A DNA stretch of 62,102 nucleotides from Motilimonas cestriensis (GCF_021295315.1 NZ_JAIMJA010000024.1:1-62102); one strand, 5' to 3'. Counted from the stretch's first letter, positions 38,767 through 49,245 are shown. A program made the numbers and translations. The notes: generated by a model not told the origin, from the letters alone.

Positions 38767-39409
38767 TAACAACCTCATCCGCTAGCGTTGTTTCAGCTAA
38801 GTCGTCAAGTTTGATTTGTAATGCTGGATTACCCGTATTACCTCCGGCTAACACAGCTGCCTGATATGCCGCACGTGCTTTTTGCGCATTACCTTGTAGC
38901 AATAAAATATCGCCTTTGGCTTCTTCCGCTTTCGCTTTGAAAGCATCATCTTTAATTTCAGCTAATGTCGCTAATGCGGCATCAAATTGCTTTAACTCAG
39001 TTTGCACACGTGCCAAACGTAAGTTGACGGTCGGCAGTAGCACTTCGCTAACTTTGTTTTTCTTAACCCAAGCTAATTGCGATAGCGCCAGTTCAAAATC
39101 ACCTTTATCAACGGCTACTTTAGCAAGCATAAGGGCTGCTAATGCGCCATAGTTGTTATCAGCATTGCTATCAATAAATGCTTGAGTGCTGCTGATTGCA
39201 TCTTCTGAGCCTGCTTCAAGGGTTGTCATGGCTTGAGTGTAAGCTTGCGACGCTTGTTCTTGATTAGCAATTTTTTGCTCGTTATAAAAACGCCAGCCCC
39301 ATAGCGAACCTAAGCCAATCACGGTACCAAAAATAACGGCGGTGCCGTTTTCTTTCCACCAGTTTTTTATTGCATCAACTTGTTGTTCTTCGGTTTCGTA
39401 ACCTACCAC
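38759..39409 (-). CDS. yfgM: Ancillary SecYEG translocon subunit YfgM
   Basis: A 216-residue single-pass inner-membrane protein with the start MVGYETEEQQVDAIKNWWKE, a membrane helix (about 24-42) and a periplasmic TPR-like region (about 50-200). YfgM binds the Sec translocon and PpiD in E. coli and helps hand over outer-membrane proteins. Its place between hisS and bamB is the conserved one. Confidence 0.93.
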   Translation of the reverse strand: MVGYETEEQQVDAIKNWWKENGTAVIFGTVIGLGSLWGWRFYNEQKIANQEQASQAYTQAMTTLEAGSEDAISSTQAFIDSNADNNYGALAALMLAKVAVDKGDFELALSQLAWVKKNKVSEVLLPTVNLRLARVQTELKQFDAALATLAEIKDDAFKAKAEEAKGDILLLQGNAQKARAAYQAAVLAGGNTGNPALQIKLDDLAETTLADEVVNG

Positions 39410-39420
39410 TTTAATACCCC

Positions 39421-40701
39421 TTAATTCTCAAGCATCGTTGCGACAACTTCAGCTAATGCTGATTGTGCAACGGTTTGTTGTTCGTTCTTCCCTGTTAGAT
39501 CTTTTACCGTGACCTGATTGGTTTCCATTTCAGATTCACCTAAGATCAGCGCAATACGGGCACCGGATTTGTCAGCGCGCTTCATTTGCTTTTTAAAGTT
39601 TCCGCCGCCGCAATGGTTCATCACTTTAATACTTGGCAACGTTTGGCGCAATTGCTGAGTGAGTAGCATGCCTTGAATATCTGTGCCCTCGCCCACTAAT
39701 ACGGAATAAACATCCACTTCAGGGGCAATATCTTGGTTTAAATCCAATGTATCTAGCATTAACACTAAACGCTCTAGGCCCATAGCAAAGCCGACAGCAG
39801 GAGTAGCTTTGCCACCAATTTGCTCAACTAAACCATCATAACGACCACCCGCACAGACGGTCCCTTGTGAACCAAGGCTTTCTGTTACCCATTCGAACAC
39901 CGTGCGATTATAGTAATCTAAACCACGCACAATTTTCTCATTAACCACGTACTTAACGCCTGCAGCATCGAGAATTTGGCATAACTTTGCGAAGTGATCT
40001 TTTGACTCTTGGTCTAAATAGTCAGATAACTTCGGCGCATCCACTAAAATGGCTTGTACGGCCGCACTCTTAGAATCTAATACGCGCAATGGGTTAGTAT
40101 GCATGCGACGTTTGCTGTCTTCATCTAATGCTGATTCGTGCTCGGTTAAAAACGCCACTAGCGCATCACGATAAATCGCGCGCGCTTCGTTTGAGCCCAG
40201 TGAGTTCAGTTGCAATTCAACGTGATCTGTTAATCCCAGCTGTTGCCAAAACTGCGCCGTCATTAAGATCACTTCAGCATCAATGTCTGCGCTGGCCATG
40301 CCGAACACCTCAACACCAAACTGGTGGAACTGACGATAGCGGCCTTTTTGTGGGCGTTCATGGCGGAACATTGGCCCGATATACCATAAACGACGTTCTT
40401 GATTATATAGCAGACCATGTTCATTGCCCGCGCGAACACAAGAAGCCGTGCCCTCTGGTCGCAGTGTTAAACTGTCACCATTGCGATCATCAAAGGTGTA
40501 CATTTCCTTTTCAACAATGTCCGTCACTTCACCAATTGAGCGCTTAAATAAATGCGTGCTTTCAACGATGGGCATTCTAATTTCAGAATAACCGTAACTG
40601 CTTACTACTTGCTTAAGAATATTTTCTACTTTTTGCCACACGGGCGTTTGTTCGGGTAAACAATCGTTCATCCCGCGAATAGCTTGGATCGATTTGGCCA
40701 C
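39421..40701 (-). CDS. hisS: Histidyl-tRNA synthetase
   Basis: A 426-residue class II aminoacyl-tRNA synthetase. Motif 2 ([21 protein letters not shown]), the histidine-specific loops ([13 protein letters not shown] and [11 protein letters not shown]) and motif 3 ([11 protein letters not shown]) are all seen, followed by a C-terminal anticodon-binding domain. It charges tRNA-His. It lies 11 bp upstream of yfgM in the same operon. Confidence 0.97.
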   Translation of the reverse strand: MAKSIQAIRGMNDCLPEQTPVWQKVENILKQVVSSYGYSEIRMPIVESTHLFKRSIGEVTDIVEKEMYTFDDRNGDSLTLRPEGTASCVRAGNEHGLLYNQERRLWYIGPMFRHERPQKGRYRQFHQFGVEVFGMASADIDAEVILMTAQFWQQLGLTDHVELQLNSLGSNEARAIYRDALVAFLTEHESALDEDSKRRMHTNPLRVLDSKSAAVQAILVDAPKLSDYLDQESKDHFAKLCQILDAAGVKYVVNEKIVRGLDYYNRTVFEWVTESLGSQGTVCAGGRYDGLVEQIGGKATPAVGFAMGLERLVLMLDTLDLNQDIAPEVDVYSVLVGEGTDIQGMLLTQQLRQTLPSIKVMNHCGGGNFKKQMKRADKSGARIALILGESEMETNQVTVKDLTGKNEQQTVAQSALAEVVATMLEN

Positions 40702-40798
40702 TAGAGAGTCCGTTATTTAATGATGATGGGCTTGAAATTATGGGCATTATAGGGATTTTTGAAAGCCAGGTAAAACCTGGCTTAAGCAGAAATGCAGT

Positions 40799-41914
40799 TT
40801 AGCGGTTAAGAATATCGATTTTTTTACTCGGATCCATCGTAGAAATACGTGCGCGTATTTTTGCTTCTAACAAATCCACTAGATTATCGTTGTCAAAGCG
40901 TTCTTTTTGCCTTACGCCATCTTCGTAATAACCACTGCGGTTGCTACTGCCTGTGATGCCTAAATCAGAGATCAAGGCTTCACCTGGGCCGTTGACCACA
41001 CAGCCGATGATTGACACATCTAGCGCGGTAGAAACATCTTCTAAACGCTGCTCAAGTGCATTAACCGTATTAATAACATCAAATTCTTGACGAGAGCAGC
41101 TAGGACAAGCAATAAAGTTGATGCCGCGGCTACGAATGCGCAAAGACTTTAGAATGTCGTAAGCCACTTTTATTTCTTCGATTGGATCGGCCGCAAGAGA
41201 AACGCGCAGCGTATCACCAATACCTTCAGCCAATAGCATACCAAGACCAACGGCAGATTTAACCGAGCCACTACGCAATCCACCCGCTTCGGTAATACCA
41301 AGGTGTAACGGCTGCACAATTTGCTTAGCCAGTAAACGGTATGCGCCGACCGCTAAAAACACATCCGATGCTTTTACGCTGACCTTAAATTGGTCAAAGT
41401 TAAGGCGGTCCAAAATATCAACATGGCGCATGGCTGACTCCAGCAACGCTTCAGCGGTTGGCTCACCATATTTTTCTTGAATGTCTCGCTCTAAAGAGCC
41501 GCCATTCACACCAATACGGATGGGAATATTTTTATCTCGCGCACAATCCACAACTGCACGAATTCTATCTTCTCGGCCGATATTACCGGGATTAATCCGT
41601 AAACAGTCTACGCCATATTCTGCCACTTTAAGGGCGATGCGGTAGTCAAAATGAATATCCGCCACCAGCGGCACATTCACTTGCTGTTTAATCAGCTTAA
41701 ACGCTTCTGCTGCATCCATGGTTGGCACTGACACGCGAACAATATCAGCCCCGACATCTTCAAGGGCTTTAATTTGTTTAACGGTCGCATCAACGTCGGT
41801 AGTACGCGTGTTGGTCATCGATTGCACTGCGATGGGAGCGTCTCCCCCTACCGGCACATTACCAACCATTATTTGAGTGCTCTTACGGCGAATAATAGGA
41901 GAAGTATGATGCAT
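40799..41914 (-). CDS. ispG: 4-hydroxy-3-methylbut-2-en-1-yl diphosphate synthase
   Basis: IspG (GcpE) carries out the sixth step of the MEP isoprenoid pathway with a 4Fe-4S cluster. The cluster cysteines lie in [10 protein letters not shown] and [10 protein letters not shown]. The TIM-barrel N-terminal part ([17 protein letters not shown]) is typical. 371 residues fits the family. It follows rodZ by 5 bp. Confidence 0.96.
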   Translation of the reverse strand: MHHTSPIIRRKSTQIMVGNVPVGGDAPIAVQSMTNTRTTDVDATVKQIKALEDVGADIVRVSVPTMDAAEAFKLIKQQVNVPLVADIHFDYRIALKVAEYGVDCLRINPGNIGREDRIRAVVDCARDKNIPIRIGVNGGSLERDIQEKYGEPTAEALLESAMRHVDILDRLNFDQFKVSVKASDVFLAVGAYRLLAKQIVQPLHLGITEAGGLRSGSVKSAVGLGMLLAEGIGDTLRVSLAADPIEEIKVAYDILKSLRIRSRGINFIACPSCSRQEFDVINTVNALEQRLEDVSTALDVSIIGCVVNGPGEALISDLGITGSSNRSGYYEDGVRQKERFDNDNLVDLLEAKIRARISTMDPSKKIDILNR

Positions 41915-41919
41915 GATTT

Positions 41920-42849
41920 TTATTCTTTTTCAGGTAATTCAAAGCGTGCAATTTTACCCGCTTTAAACTGAGTCATATCAAAGGTTCGGTTGTTGTAGCT
42001 GATCTCAACGGCTTTTGGTGCACCGATAGTAAATTTAAAGGGCGCTTTACCCGTTATAGACAAAGTAGATCCCTTTTCTTTAACGCCTATCGCCAAGGTT
42101 TTATCGTCAGCATCGGTCACTTTAATCCAACAGTCGTTACTAAATGTAAAGCCCACTTCAAACTTACTTAGATCCACTTCGGCTACTGGCTCTGGTGTTG
42201 TTTCTATCGGCGTGTCACTTGCCTCAGTGGCGACAGCCTCAGCATCCGTTGGCGCTGTTTCGTCTTCAGAAGTCTGTGGCGCTTGTGCCGGCATTTCCTC
42301 AGGTAGCACGTTTGCACTCTCTTCTGATACTTCCTCTGCAATCGGTAAAGAGCGGGTGGGCACATCTGGTTCAACGGATGCAATAACACTTTCGTTGACT
42401 AGCTGCTCTGAAGTCGCGGGCTCTAGACTGGCTTTTTGTAACCACCACCATACCAACATCCCCACTAAGCCAGCACCAATAGCATAACTGATCCAAGTTA
42501 ACCGGTTATTATGGGCTTCTTGTTGGGTGCGTTGAGAAAAACTTTGCATTTGTGCGTATTTAGACTCAGTAATACCCAGCCGATAATAAGCACTTAAGAT
42601 TTGTTCTTCAGTGATACCTAAGATGCGAGCATAAGCCTTTAAATAACCTTTAATAAAAGTGGTGGACACTTTAGGGTCAAAAGTTTCATTTTCGATATCG
42701 TTAATATTATGTGCACGTAGGTTTAAACGTGCTGCTATTTCTTCAACACTTAAGCCTTGCTTCTCACGCTCGTTGCGCAGCATGATGCCAGGCCCCTGAA
42801 GGTCTACTTCAGGCGTGATTTCTTCTGGGGGATTATTTTCAGTATTCAT
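41920..42849 (-). CDS. rodZ: Cytoskeletal protein RodZ
   Basis: RodZ links MreB to the membrane and sets rod shape. The 309-residue protein has an N-terminal helix-turn-helix of the Xre type ([20 protein letters not shown]), one membrane helix (about 113-131), an acidic Ala/Pro/Thr-rich periplasmic linker and a C-terminal DUF4115 domain ([14 protein letters not shown]). The start overlaps the end of pilW by 11 bp. The rodZ-ispG-hisS order is conserved in gammaproteobacteria. Confidence 0.94.
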   Translation of the reverse strand: MNTENNPPEEITPEVDLQGPGIMLRNEREKQGLSVEEIAARLNLRAHNINDIENETFDPKVSTTFIKGYLKAYARILGITEEQILSAYYRLGITESKYAQMQSFSQRTQQEAHNNRLTWISYAIGAGLVGMLVWWWLQKASLEPATSEQLVNESVIASVEPDVPTRSLPIAEEVSEESANVLPEEMPAQAPQTSEDETAPTDAEAVATEASDTPIETTPEPVAEVDLSKFEVGFTFSNDCWIKVTDADDKTLAIGVKEKGSTLSITGKAPFKFTIGAPKAVEISYNNRTFDMTQFKAGKIARFELPEKE

Positions 42850-43603
42850 TGTTTAAATAATGTTGAGACTCAGTAGATTGAGGGAATTTATTGACTAAAC
42901 GTCGGCCAAAAGATCGGACTGCCGTTTCGCGATTTTGCGCAGACTCTAGACGGATCCAGGTCCATAAACTCTGTGGCGTATCACTGGCTACTTTTTGATA
43001 TTGTAGCAAGTAGTTGCGCGCTTCATCATAATTTTCTTGGGTAACATGAATGCCAGCAATTTCAAGTAACGATAAAGGCCTACGTGGGCTATGGGAAAGT
43101 GCATTATCAAAATACACCAGCGCCTTGTCTAACTGACCAGACTCTCTAGCACACAAACCCGCGTTTTCATAAGTGTCGCCCACTCGCACATAAGTGGTAA
43201 CATTTACCGCACGAAGAAACTGCTCTTCTGCTTCCGCGTATTTTTTTTCACGGCATAAGAAAGTACCATAATTGTTCATGGTATCCGCATCATTGCGGCT
43301 TATTGATAACGCTTGACGATAGGCTTTTTCAGCCTGCATCGGCTCATTAACCACTTCATAGTAATAAGCCAAAGCACGATGAATTTCTGGATCTCTTGAA
43401 TTGTAGGCTAACGCTTTCTCGAGATTAAATTTTGCTTGCTCAGTATTACCTTGTTGTAAGTACTGAATACCTAACTGCATTCTTGCTTTAGCCGCCCCAT
43501 TTACGTCCATGGATTGGCTAACACTTTTTCCTGCCACCGTCGTTTCACTGACACAGCCGAGTAGACTCAATAAAACACTCGCACCTAGGATAAGTTTTTT
43601 CAT
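42839..43603 (-). CDS. pilW: Type IV pilus biogenesis/stability lipoprotein PilW (PilF)
   Basis: A lipoprotein (LLSLLGC) made largely of tetratricopeptide repeats, for example ARMQLGIQYLQQGNTEQAKF and AYRQALSISRNDADTMNNYG. PilW/PilF helps the type IVa pilus secretin PilQ assemble in the outer membrane. The ATG at 43601-43603 (MKKLILGASVLL) gives a normal signal peptide; the reading frame has a TTG 9 bp further up. It sits between rlmN and rodZ as in many gammaproteobacteria. It belongs to the type IVa system, not to the Tad locus in this window. Confidence 0.92.
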   Translation of the reverse strand: MKKLILGASVLLSLLGCVSETTVAGKSVSQSMDVNGAAKARMQLGIQYLQQGNTEQAKFNLEKALAYNSRDPEIHRALAYYYEVVNEPMQAEKAYRQALSISRNDADTMNNYGTFLCREKKYAEAEEQFLRAVNVTTYVRVGDTYENAGLCARESGQLDKALVYFDNALSHSPRRPLSLLEIAGIHVTQENYDEARNYLLQYQKVASDTPQSLWTWIRLESAQNRETAVRSFGRRLVNKFPQSTESQHYLNNEY

Positions 43604-43624
43604 ACACCACAAGTATCTAACAAA

Positions 43625-44752
43625 TTATTCTGTCATTGTGACGGAAATCGACTCACCTTGCATCCGTTTTTTAGCTGTTCGCTTAGTTCTATCAATAACA
43701 TCGCCAACTAATTGACCACAAGCAGCGTCAATATCGTCACCACGGGTCTTACGAACCGTTACGGTATAGCCGTATTCTTGCAATACTTTGTTAAAGCGAT
43801 CGACTCGACTATTACTTGGCTTAGCATAGTCAGAATTTGGAAATGGATTAAAAGGGATCAAGTTGATTTTACACGGTAAATCCTTGACTAGATGGGCAAG
43901 TTCATGAGCCAAATCCGTTGAATCATTATAATGATCGAGTAACACATATTCGATGGTGACTTTGCCACGATTTGCTTTAGATTTAACGATGTAACGACGC
44001 ACACCATCTAAAAAGTTTTGAATATTGTATTTATCATTAATCGGCATCATGTCCGACCGGAGCTCATCATTAGGCGCGTGAAGTGAGATAGCTAACGCAA
44101 CATCTATTTTATCACCAAGAATGTCCAATGCCGGAACCACACCTGAGGTTGACACTGTCACGCGACGTTTTGACAGCGCAAAACCCAGATCATCCAGCAT
44201 TAATTCTAATGCTGGTACTAAATTTTTCATATTGAGTAAAGGCTCACCCATGCCCATCATGACAACATTGGTGATCGGGCGTTGTCCCGTGCCATTTGAC
44301 TTTACAGGGCCAATAATTTGAGCGGCACGCCATACTTGACCGATAATTTCAGACACCGACAAATTACGGTTAAACCCTTGCTGCGCGGTTGAGCAAAATT
44401 TACATTCAAGGGCGCAACCTACTTGAGACGAAACACACAAGGTGGCGCGCTCCCCTTCAGGAATATAGACCGTTTCAACGTCTTGGTTCCCTACCTTCAT
44501 TGCCCATTTTATGGTGCCATCAGCACTGCGCTGTTCAACTGACACTTCTGGCGCTTTAATTTCAGCGGTTTGCTTAAGCTTCTCACGTAATTTTTTATTA
44601 ATGTTGGTCATTTCGTCGAAATCATCAACACAATAATGGTAAATCCACTTCATGACTTGATCAGCCCGAAACGGTTTTTCATCCATTTCAGCGAAAAATT
44701 GACGTAAGCCTTCACGGTTTAAATCAAGTAAGTTAATTTTTTGGTCAGTCAT
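43625..44752 (-). CDS. rlmN: 23S rRNA/tRNA adenine-C2 methyltransferase RlmN
   Basis: A radical-SAM methyltransferase that makes m2A2503 in 23S rRNA and m2A37 in some tRNAs. The cluster-binding cysteines are in the [10 protein letters not shown] segment, and the methyl-carrier cysteine lies in the C-terminal AACGQL motif. 375 residues is normal. It starts the rlmN-pilW-rodZ-ispG-hisS run on the minus strand after ndk. Confidence 0.96.
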   Translation of the reverse strand: MTDQKINLLDLNREGLRQFFAEMDEKPFRADQVMKWIYHYCVDDFDEMTNINKKLREKLKQTAEIKAPEVSVEQRSADGTIKWAMKVGNQDVETVYIPEGERATLCVSSQVGCALECKFCSTAQQGFNRNLSVSEIIGQVWRAAQIIGPVKSNGTGQRPITNVVMMGMGEPLLNMKNLVPALELMLDDLGFALSKRRVTVSTSGVVPALDILGDKIDVALAISLHAPNDELRSDMMPINDKYNIQNFLDGVRRYIVKSKANRGKVTIEYVLLDHYNDSTDLAHELAHLVKDLPCKINLIPFNPFPNSDYAKPSNSRVDRFNKVLQEYGYTVTVRKTRGDDIDAACGQLVGDVIDRTKRTAKKRMQGESISVTMTE

Positions 44753-44837
44753 AAGCTCTCACAGCGGTGGAATACAGCGAAAAATCGGTCGCGAATTGTA
44801 CAAAGTTTACGAGGAGGTTACTAGCGCAGATTGAGAT

Positions 44838-44864
44838 AAAAGCACTGGTTAATCCAATGCTTTT
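44838..44864 (-). terminator. Terminator of ndk
   Basis: A stem with one mismatch (AAAAGCACTGG with CCAATGCTTTT) and a TTAAT loop lies 9 bp after the ndk stop; on the minus strand TTTTATCT follows. Confidence 0.65.
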
Positions 44865-44872
44865 AGTTATCG

Positions 44873-45304
44873 TTATGATTTAGCGGCGAATATTTCATCA
44901 GCGCTGAAAAAGTAAGCTATTTCACGCTGGGCTGATTCAACACTATCAGAGCCATGAACGCAATTCTCACGCACTGAAGAGGCAAAATCAGCGCGGATAG
45001 TACCAGGTTCCGCTTCCTCAAAATTAGTCTTACCCATGATTTCACGGTTCTTAGCAATCGCATTTTCGCCTTGTAACACTTGAACAACAATCGGCCCAGA
45101 AGTCATGAAGTCAATCAGCGGCTCATAAAAAGGACGGCCAAGGTGTTCAGCATAAAAGCCAGCAGCTTTAGCTTGATCAAGCTGGATCATTTTGACAGCC
45201 ACTAGCTTTAAACCAGCGGCTTCAAAACGCTGATAAATACTGCCAATTAAGTTTCGCTTAACGGCGTCGGGCTTAATGATCGAAAAAGTGGTTTCTACAG
45301 CCAT
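44873..45304 (-). CDS. ndk: Nucleoside-diphosphate kinase
   Basis: Ndk balances nucleoside triphosphate pools by phosphate transfer through a phosphohistidine. The catalytic histidine lies in ENCVHGSDS, and the [11 protein letters not shown] start and [14 protein letters not shown] segments are conserved. The ATG at 45302-45304 (MAVETTFS) gives 143 residues, the usual length; an upstream in-frame start would only add MIY. Confidence 0.97.
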   Translation of the reverse strand: MAVETTFSIIKPDAVKRNLIGSIYQRFEAAGLKLVAVKMIQLDQAKAAGFYAEHLGRPFYEPLIDFMTSGPIVVQVLQGENAIAKNREIMGKTNFEEAEPGTIRADFASSVRENCVHGSDSVESAQREIAYFFSADEIFAAKS

Positions 45305-45491
45305 GTAAATCATCCTATTTATTTAACAAATTATTTCACAAACAAATTTAAGAGCCCGATTATAGGCATTGCAGGATATAAAGCCAAGTTAAGGCGTGAT
45401 GACACGCTAACTCTTTAACCCATATAGTTGAAAACTCAATAAGATAGTCTATTTCTTAAGTATACCGATTTTTCTCTCTCAGGCTGGAACC

Positions 45492-46994
45492 ATGGATGAT
45501 GATATTCTAATTATTGACGATGATGAACAAGTGCATGATAGCGCGATACAAAGCTGGAAAGTGCTGATCGTTGATGATGAATCTGAAGTACATCGTATAA
45601 CAAAAGTAACATTAAGCCAGTTTCGCTTTGATGGTAAGAGCATCACTTTTTTACACGCTTATTCCGCTAGTGAAGCAAGAGACATTTTAAAACAAGAAAC
45701 AGATATTGCTTTAGTTTTACTCGATGTGGTGATGGAAACCGATGATGCCGGCCTACAAGTCGTGCGCTATATTCGAGAGCAACTAGGTAACCAAAGTGTA
45801 CGGATAGTGCTGCGAACTGGCCAGCCTGGCCAAGCACCTGAAGATGACGTGGTTGAAAGTTATGATATTAATGATTACAAAGACAAAACAGAATTAACCT
45901 CGCAAAAGCTCCGAACTCTGATCAGAGCCAGCCTGCGCTCTTATCGCGATATTTGTAGTTTACAACGCAATAAACGTGGACTAGAGAAAGTTATTCAAGC
46001 CTCGAAAGGTATTTTTGAAAAAACCGCTCTGGATACTTTTGTGGAAGGGGCGCTTGAGCAGCTGACAGCCTTATTAGAGCTAGAAGACACGACCATTTAT
46101 AATATCAAGCATGCATATGAACTGAAAAATACTGAGCTGGAAATGCTCCACTCTACCGCATCAGACAAAACTGAAACTGATGATCTGCAGCAGCACCCTA
46201 TTTTACAGCTAGCAATAAAAGACAAAACCAATATCTATCAAGAAAGTGAAGTGGTTATTTATTGTAAAAATCCACGTCACAACTTAATTTTTCATATTGA
46301 AGGGACACAGCAGCTTTCAGAAGTTGATACACATTTACTTAATTTGTTTACCGAAAATATCGTGGTTGCTCTTGAAAATATTCGCTTAAATGAAGTAATT
46401 GAAGATAACCAAAAAGAAATTATGTATCGCTTAGGAGAAGTGGTTGAGAGTCGCTCGAAAGAATCAGGTAGTCATGTTAAGCGAGTCGCCAACTATACCG
46501 CTCTGCTAGCAAGACTAAATGGCATGGATAATGAACAAGTAGAAACATTAAAACAAGCATCGCCATTACATGACATAGGTAAAGTAGGGATCCCTGATGC
46601 GGTATTAAATAAGCCCGCTAAGCTTGATGCCGGTGAGTGGACCATCATGCAGACCCACGCCAAGTTAGGCTACGATATGCTATATGACTCCGACATACCT
46701 TTATTGCAAACAGGTGCAGCCATTGCCATGTATCATCATGAAAAATGGGACGGAACTGGTTACCCTAATGGCTTGAGAGGTGAAGATATCCCGATTGAAG
46801 GACGACTAACAGCACTCGCTGATGTGTTTGACGCACTCGGGTCAAGACGTTGTTATAAAGAGCCTTGGGGAATAGATAGTATTATGGAGTTAATCAACAG
46901 TGAGTCAGGAAAACACTTTGATCCTAAATTAGTTCAGATCCTCAATGAAAACTTAGACTTATTTTTAGAGATAAAACAGAAGTATGTAGATTGA
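45492..46994 (+). CDS. Response regulator with DUF3369 and HD-GYP domains
   Basis: A 500-residue protein with a receiver domain (about 20-145; acidic pocket IVDDE, phosphoacceptor D78 in LLDVVM), a DUF3369 region (about 150-300) and a C-terminal HD-GYP domain. The HD pair (H360-D361 in LHDIGKVGIPD) and the motif HHEKWDGTGYP (about 415-425) are intact, so it probably hydrolyses c-di-GMP when phosphorylated. The N-terminus has an extra acidic run (MDDDILIIDDDEQVHD), as is usual in the DUF3369 group. No histidine kinase gene adjoins it. Confidence 0.93.
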   Translation: MDDDILIIDDDEQVHDSAIQSWKVLIVDDESEVHRITKVTLSQFRFDGKSITFLHAYSASEARDILKQETDIALVLLDVVMETDDAGLQVVRYIREQLGNQSVRIVLRTGQPGQAPEDDVVESYDINDYKDKTELTSQKLRTLIRASLRSYRDICSLQRNKRGLEKVIQASKGIFEKTALDTFVEGALEQLTALLELEDTTIYNIKHAYELKNTELEMLHSTASDKTETDDLQQHPILQLAIKDKTNIYQESEVVIYCKNPRHNLIFHIEGTQQLSEVDTHLLNLFTENIVVALENIRLNEVIEDNQKEIMYRLGEVVESRSKESGSHVKRVANYTALLARLNGMDNEQVETLKQASPLHDIGKVGIPDAVLNKPAKLDAGEWTIMQTHAKLGYDMLYDSDIPLLQTGAAIAMYHHEKWDGTGYPNGLRGEDIPIEGRLTALADVFDALGSRRCYKEPWGIDSIMELINSESGKHFDPKLVQILNENLDLFLEIKQKYVD

Positions 46995-47032
46995 GATAAA
47001 GACGGGACTTAAATGTTAACGTTACGCTTAAT

Positions 47033-47109
47033 TGGCGGAGTGGACGGGACTCGAACCCGCGACCCCCGGCGTGACAGGCCGGTATTCTAACCAGCTGAAC
47101 TACCACTCC
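47033..47109 (-). tRNA. tRNA-Asp (GTC), copy 1
   Basis: A 77-nt gene with CCA encoded. The anticodon loop reads CTGTCAC (GTC anticodon), the T loop GGTTCGAGTCC is normal and the acceptor begins GGAGTGG. It differs from the inner copies by the acceptor pair (GTGG/CCAC) and one D-loop base (CAGCTGG rather than CAGTTGG). Confidence 0.97.
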
Positions 47110-47136
47110 GCTGTTAGGCGCTACTGAGTAAGATAT

Positions 47137-47213
47137 TGGCGGAGCGGACGGGACTCGAACCCGCGACCCCCGGCGTGACAGGCCGGTATTCTAACCAACT
47201 GAACTACCGCTCC
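47137..47213 (-). tRNA. tRNA-Asp (GTC), copy 2
   Basis: A 77-nt tRNA-Asp with GTC anticodon and encoded CCA. The acceptor reads GGAGCGG. It is identical by eye to copies 3, 4 and 5 and lies 27 nt from copy 1. Confidence 0.97.
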
Positions 47214-47252
47214 GCAAAATCTATCTCAATTTGTAACATTTTAAATATTTCG

Positions 47253-47329
47253 TGGCGGAGCGGACGGGACTCGAACCCGCGACCCCCGGCGTGACAGGCC
47301 GGTATTCTAACCAACTGAACTACCGCTCC
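47253..47329 (-). tRNA. tRNA-Asp (GTC), copy 3
   Basis: A 77-nt tRNA-Asp with GTC anticodon and encoded CCA, the same sequence as copy 2; the spacer to copy 2 is 39 nt of unrelated AT-rich sequence. Confidence 0.97.
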
Positions 47330-47359
47330 GAAGAAATATTTTAAATTGTAAATGCTTGC

Positions 47360-47436
47360 TGGCGGAGCGGACGGGACTCGAACCCGCGACCCCCGGCGTG
47401 ACAGGCCGGTATTCTAACCAACTGAACTACCGCTCC
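47360..47436 (-). tRNA. tRNA-Asp (GTC), copy 4
   Basis: A 77-nt tRNA-Asp with GTC anticodon and encoded CCA, the same as copies 2 and 3; spacer 30 nt. Confidence 0.97.
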
Positions 47437-47459
47437 ATAACAAGTATTTTGAAGAATAG

Positions 47460-47536
47460 TGGCGGAGCGGACGGGACTCGAACCCGCGACCCCCGGCGTG
47501 ACAGGCCGGTATTCTAACCAACTGAACTACCGCTCC
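47460..47536 (-). tRNA. tRNA-Asp (GTC), copy 5
   Basis: A 77-nt tRNA-Asp with GTC anticodon and encoded CCA, the same as copies 2 to 4; spacer 23 nt. Confidence 0.97.
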
Positions 47537-47592
47537 ACATATATCTTCATTTAACATTCGGCACAGCCTAGACGTTAACCCTAGCACAAGAT

Positions 47593-47669
47593 TGGCGGAG
47601 TGGACGGGACTCGAACCCGCGACCCCCGGCGTGACAGGCCGGTATTCTAACCAACTGAACTACCACTCC
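47593..47669 (-). tRNA. tRNA-Asp (GTC), copy 6 (promoter-proximal)
   Basis: A 77-nt tRNA-Asp with GTC anticodon and encoded CCA. It is the first gene after the promoter. The acceptor pair is GTGG/CCAC, as in copy 1, while the D loop is like the inner copies. The spacer to copy 5 is 56 nt. Confidence 0.97.
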
Positions 47670-47711
47670 GCTATTCAACTTTGCGTTACCGCTTCGTTGT
47701 GTGCGGCGCAG

Positions 47712-47740
47712 ATAATACGTACATGCCCCTATCGAGTCAA
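47712..47740 (-). promoter_or_regulatory. Promoter of the tRNA-Asp array
   Basis: Read on the minus strand: TTGACT (47735-47740), a 17-bp spacer and TATTAT (47712-47717), followed by a GC-rich stretch CTGCGCCGC. Such a GC-rich discriminator is typical of stable-RNA promoters under stringent (ppGpp) control. Confidence 0.8.
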
Positions 47741-47940
47741 CAAAGAATGTGTAAAAAAATGGGAAAAATGACTGTTTGATTTCATAACGAACAAAGTTTG
47801 TTGAAAATGCGTACAGCCTGTCGATTATTGCAGCAAAATCATTAAAAAAACACTATTTGCTCTCTTGTTCGCCTGCTAACGAGTGCATCGACTAGACGCA
47901 CTGTCGTTAGCAAACCATTCAAAAAAGCGACCTATGTTCG

Positions 47941-49245
47941 CTATTTTTTACTTTCTTCTTCTAGATTGAGCTCTTCTACCCCGTCTTTTACTTGATTGGG
48001 TACTGGCGTTGCGGCGCCCTCCTCAGCTAGTTTCTGTGCAATACGTTTAATGCTGCGGCGCTTCCACCAAATAACAAACACGATACCCGCTGCCAGTAAA
48101 AGTAAAAATCCGCCAGCTATCATTAAATAGAAAGGCAGTGCGCTTTTTTCTGGCTCTGGCTCTGGCTCTGGCTCTACTTCAACTAACACCGGCTCAGGCG
48201 TTGGCTCTGGTGTTGTTGGCTCAGGCACTACTCTAAATACCCCTTCATCAAGAACGAGTACCAACTCCCTGCCAGTTCTAGTGGTCGCATAAGCAGTGGT
48301 TGATACCGTGTACTTTCCTGGCTCTTCAGGGCGTGGCAAGGTAATAGTAAGCAGCTCTTCACCAGCTTTGCCGTGACCAACAAACTCCAAAGGTTGGTCT
48401 AGCACCCCTTCATAAGTCCCCTTCACTACCACGGTTTCTGGCAAAATTTCATCTAAATCAATTTTGTAATGCAGCATAGGTCCTGGCTGATCAAACGACT
48501 CAGTGGTCGTGAGCTCTATCGGTCTAGGGTAAACCAATAGGTCTTGACGAAAAGCACGGGTAAACACTTCATTGCGGGTAGAGACTTCTACTCGGTATTT
48601 GCCCGCCGGCGCATTAATACTCGGATGGGCAGTCAACATGCCATCACGCGGGTATTCATCATAACCCTTACCGTCATCTAAAAATTGGAAGCGAATTTTA
48701 TGGCCATAAGCAAAGTTATCATCGGCTTCATCATTCAAGCTGGTTAACGTCATGGTAATGATCAAGTCTTGAATATAATCTTCGTTAACTGGCGTGCCAC
48801 TATTATTTAGTAATGCGGTGGTTAGCTTCACCTGCTCATGGGAATACAAGGTGCTGGGCAATTTATCCATGTGCAGCTGTAAATCACTGACAATTCGGAT
48901 CGCATTATCAGGACTTAATTTACCAATCGCTTGCCAAGGGCCCGGCATCGGATTGACGATAGTGATCATGTCAAACTCTATCCCCTCATGCCATTTAACA
49001 TTGTCACCGTGGCGACTTGAGTAAAGCTTGCTACCATCGGGTTGAACTAAGATCGTTGCCGCAGCGCCGGGCATTCGCTTGATCACAAAGGTGACTTTTT
49101 CTGCTTTCGGATCAATACGAAAACGGTTATCAAGCAGGCTGTTATCATTTTTTTCGTAAAATTTGACCGCCCATACTTGATTTGTAATACCGCTCATCAC
49201 CACGAGAAATAAGCAACATAAGCTAACTAATCTGACCACAAGCAT
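47941..49245 (-). CDS. TIGR03503 family membrane-anchored protein
   Basis: A 434-residue protein with a signal peptide (about 1-26), a periplasmic part made of beta-rich domains (about 30-340), a proline/glutamate linker (EPTTPEPTPEPVLVEVEPE and more), a membrane helix (about 372-394) and a basic/acidic cytoplasmic tail. The beginning FRIDPKAEKVTFVIKRMPGA and the general layout match what I recall of TIGR03503, a family of unknown function in Shewanella, Vibrio and relatives. The ATG lies inside the end of dnaQ (19-bp overlap), so it is co-transcribed. A tract of four TGGCTC repeats (48151-48174) encodes part of the linker. Confidence 0.75.
   Translation of the reverse strand: MLVVRLVSLCCLFLVVMSGITNQVWAVKFYEKNDNSLLDNRFRIDPKAEKVTFVIKRMPGAAATILVQPDGSKLYSSRHGDNVKWHEGIEFDMITIVNPMPGPWQAIGKLSPDNAIRIVSDLQLHMDKLPSTLYSHEQVKLTTALLNNSGTPVNEDYIQDLIITMTLTSLNDEADDNFAYGHKIRFQFLDDGKGYDEYPRDGMLTAHPSINAPAGKYRVEVSTRNEVFTRAFRQDLLVYPRPIELTTTESFDQPGPMLHYKIDLDEILPETVVVKGTYEGVLDQPLEFVGHGKAGEELLTITLPRPEEPGKYTVSTTAYATTRTGRELVLVLDEGVFRVVPEPTTPEPTPEPVLVEVEPEPEPEPEKSALPFYLMIAGGFLLLLAAGIVFVIWWKRRSIKRIAQKLAEEGAATPVPNQVKDGVEELNLEEESKK

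Noticed and set aside
47033-47669. Regularly spaced near-identical units, at first sight like a CRISPR array
   Set aside because: Each 77-bp unit folds as tRNA-Asp with a GTC anticodon and encoded CCA, and spacer lengths differ (23-56 nt).
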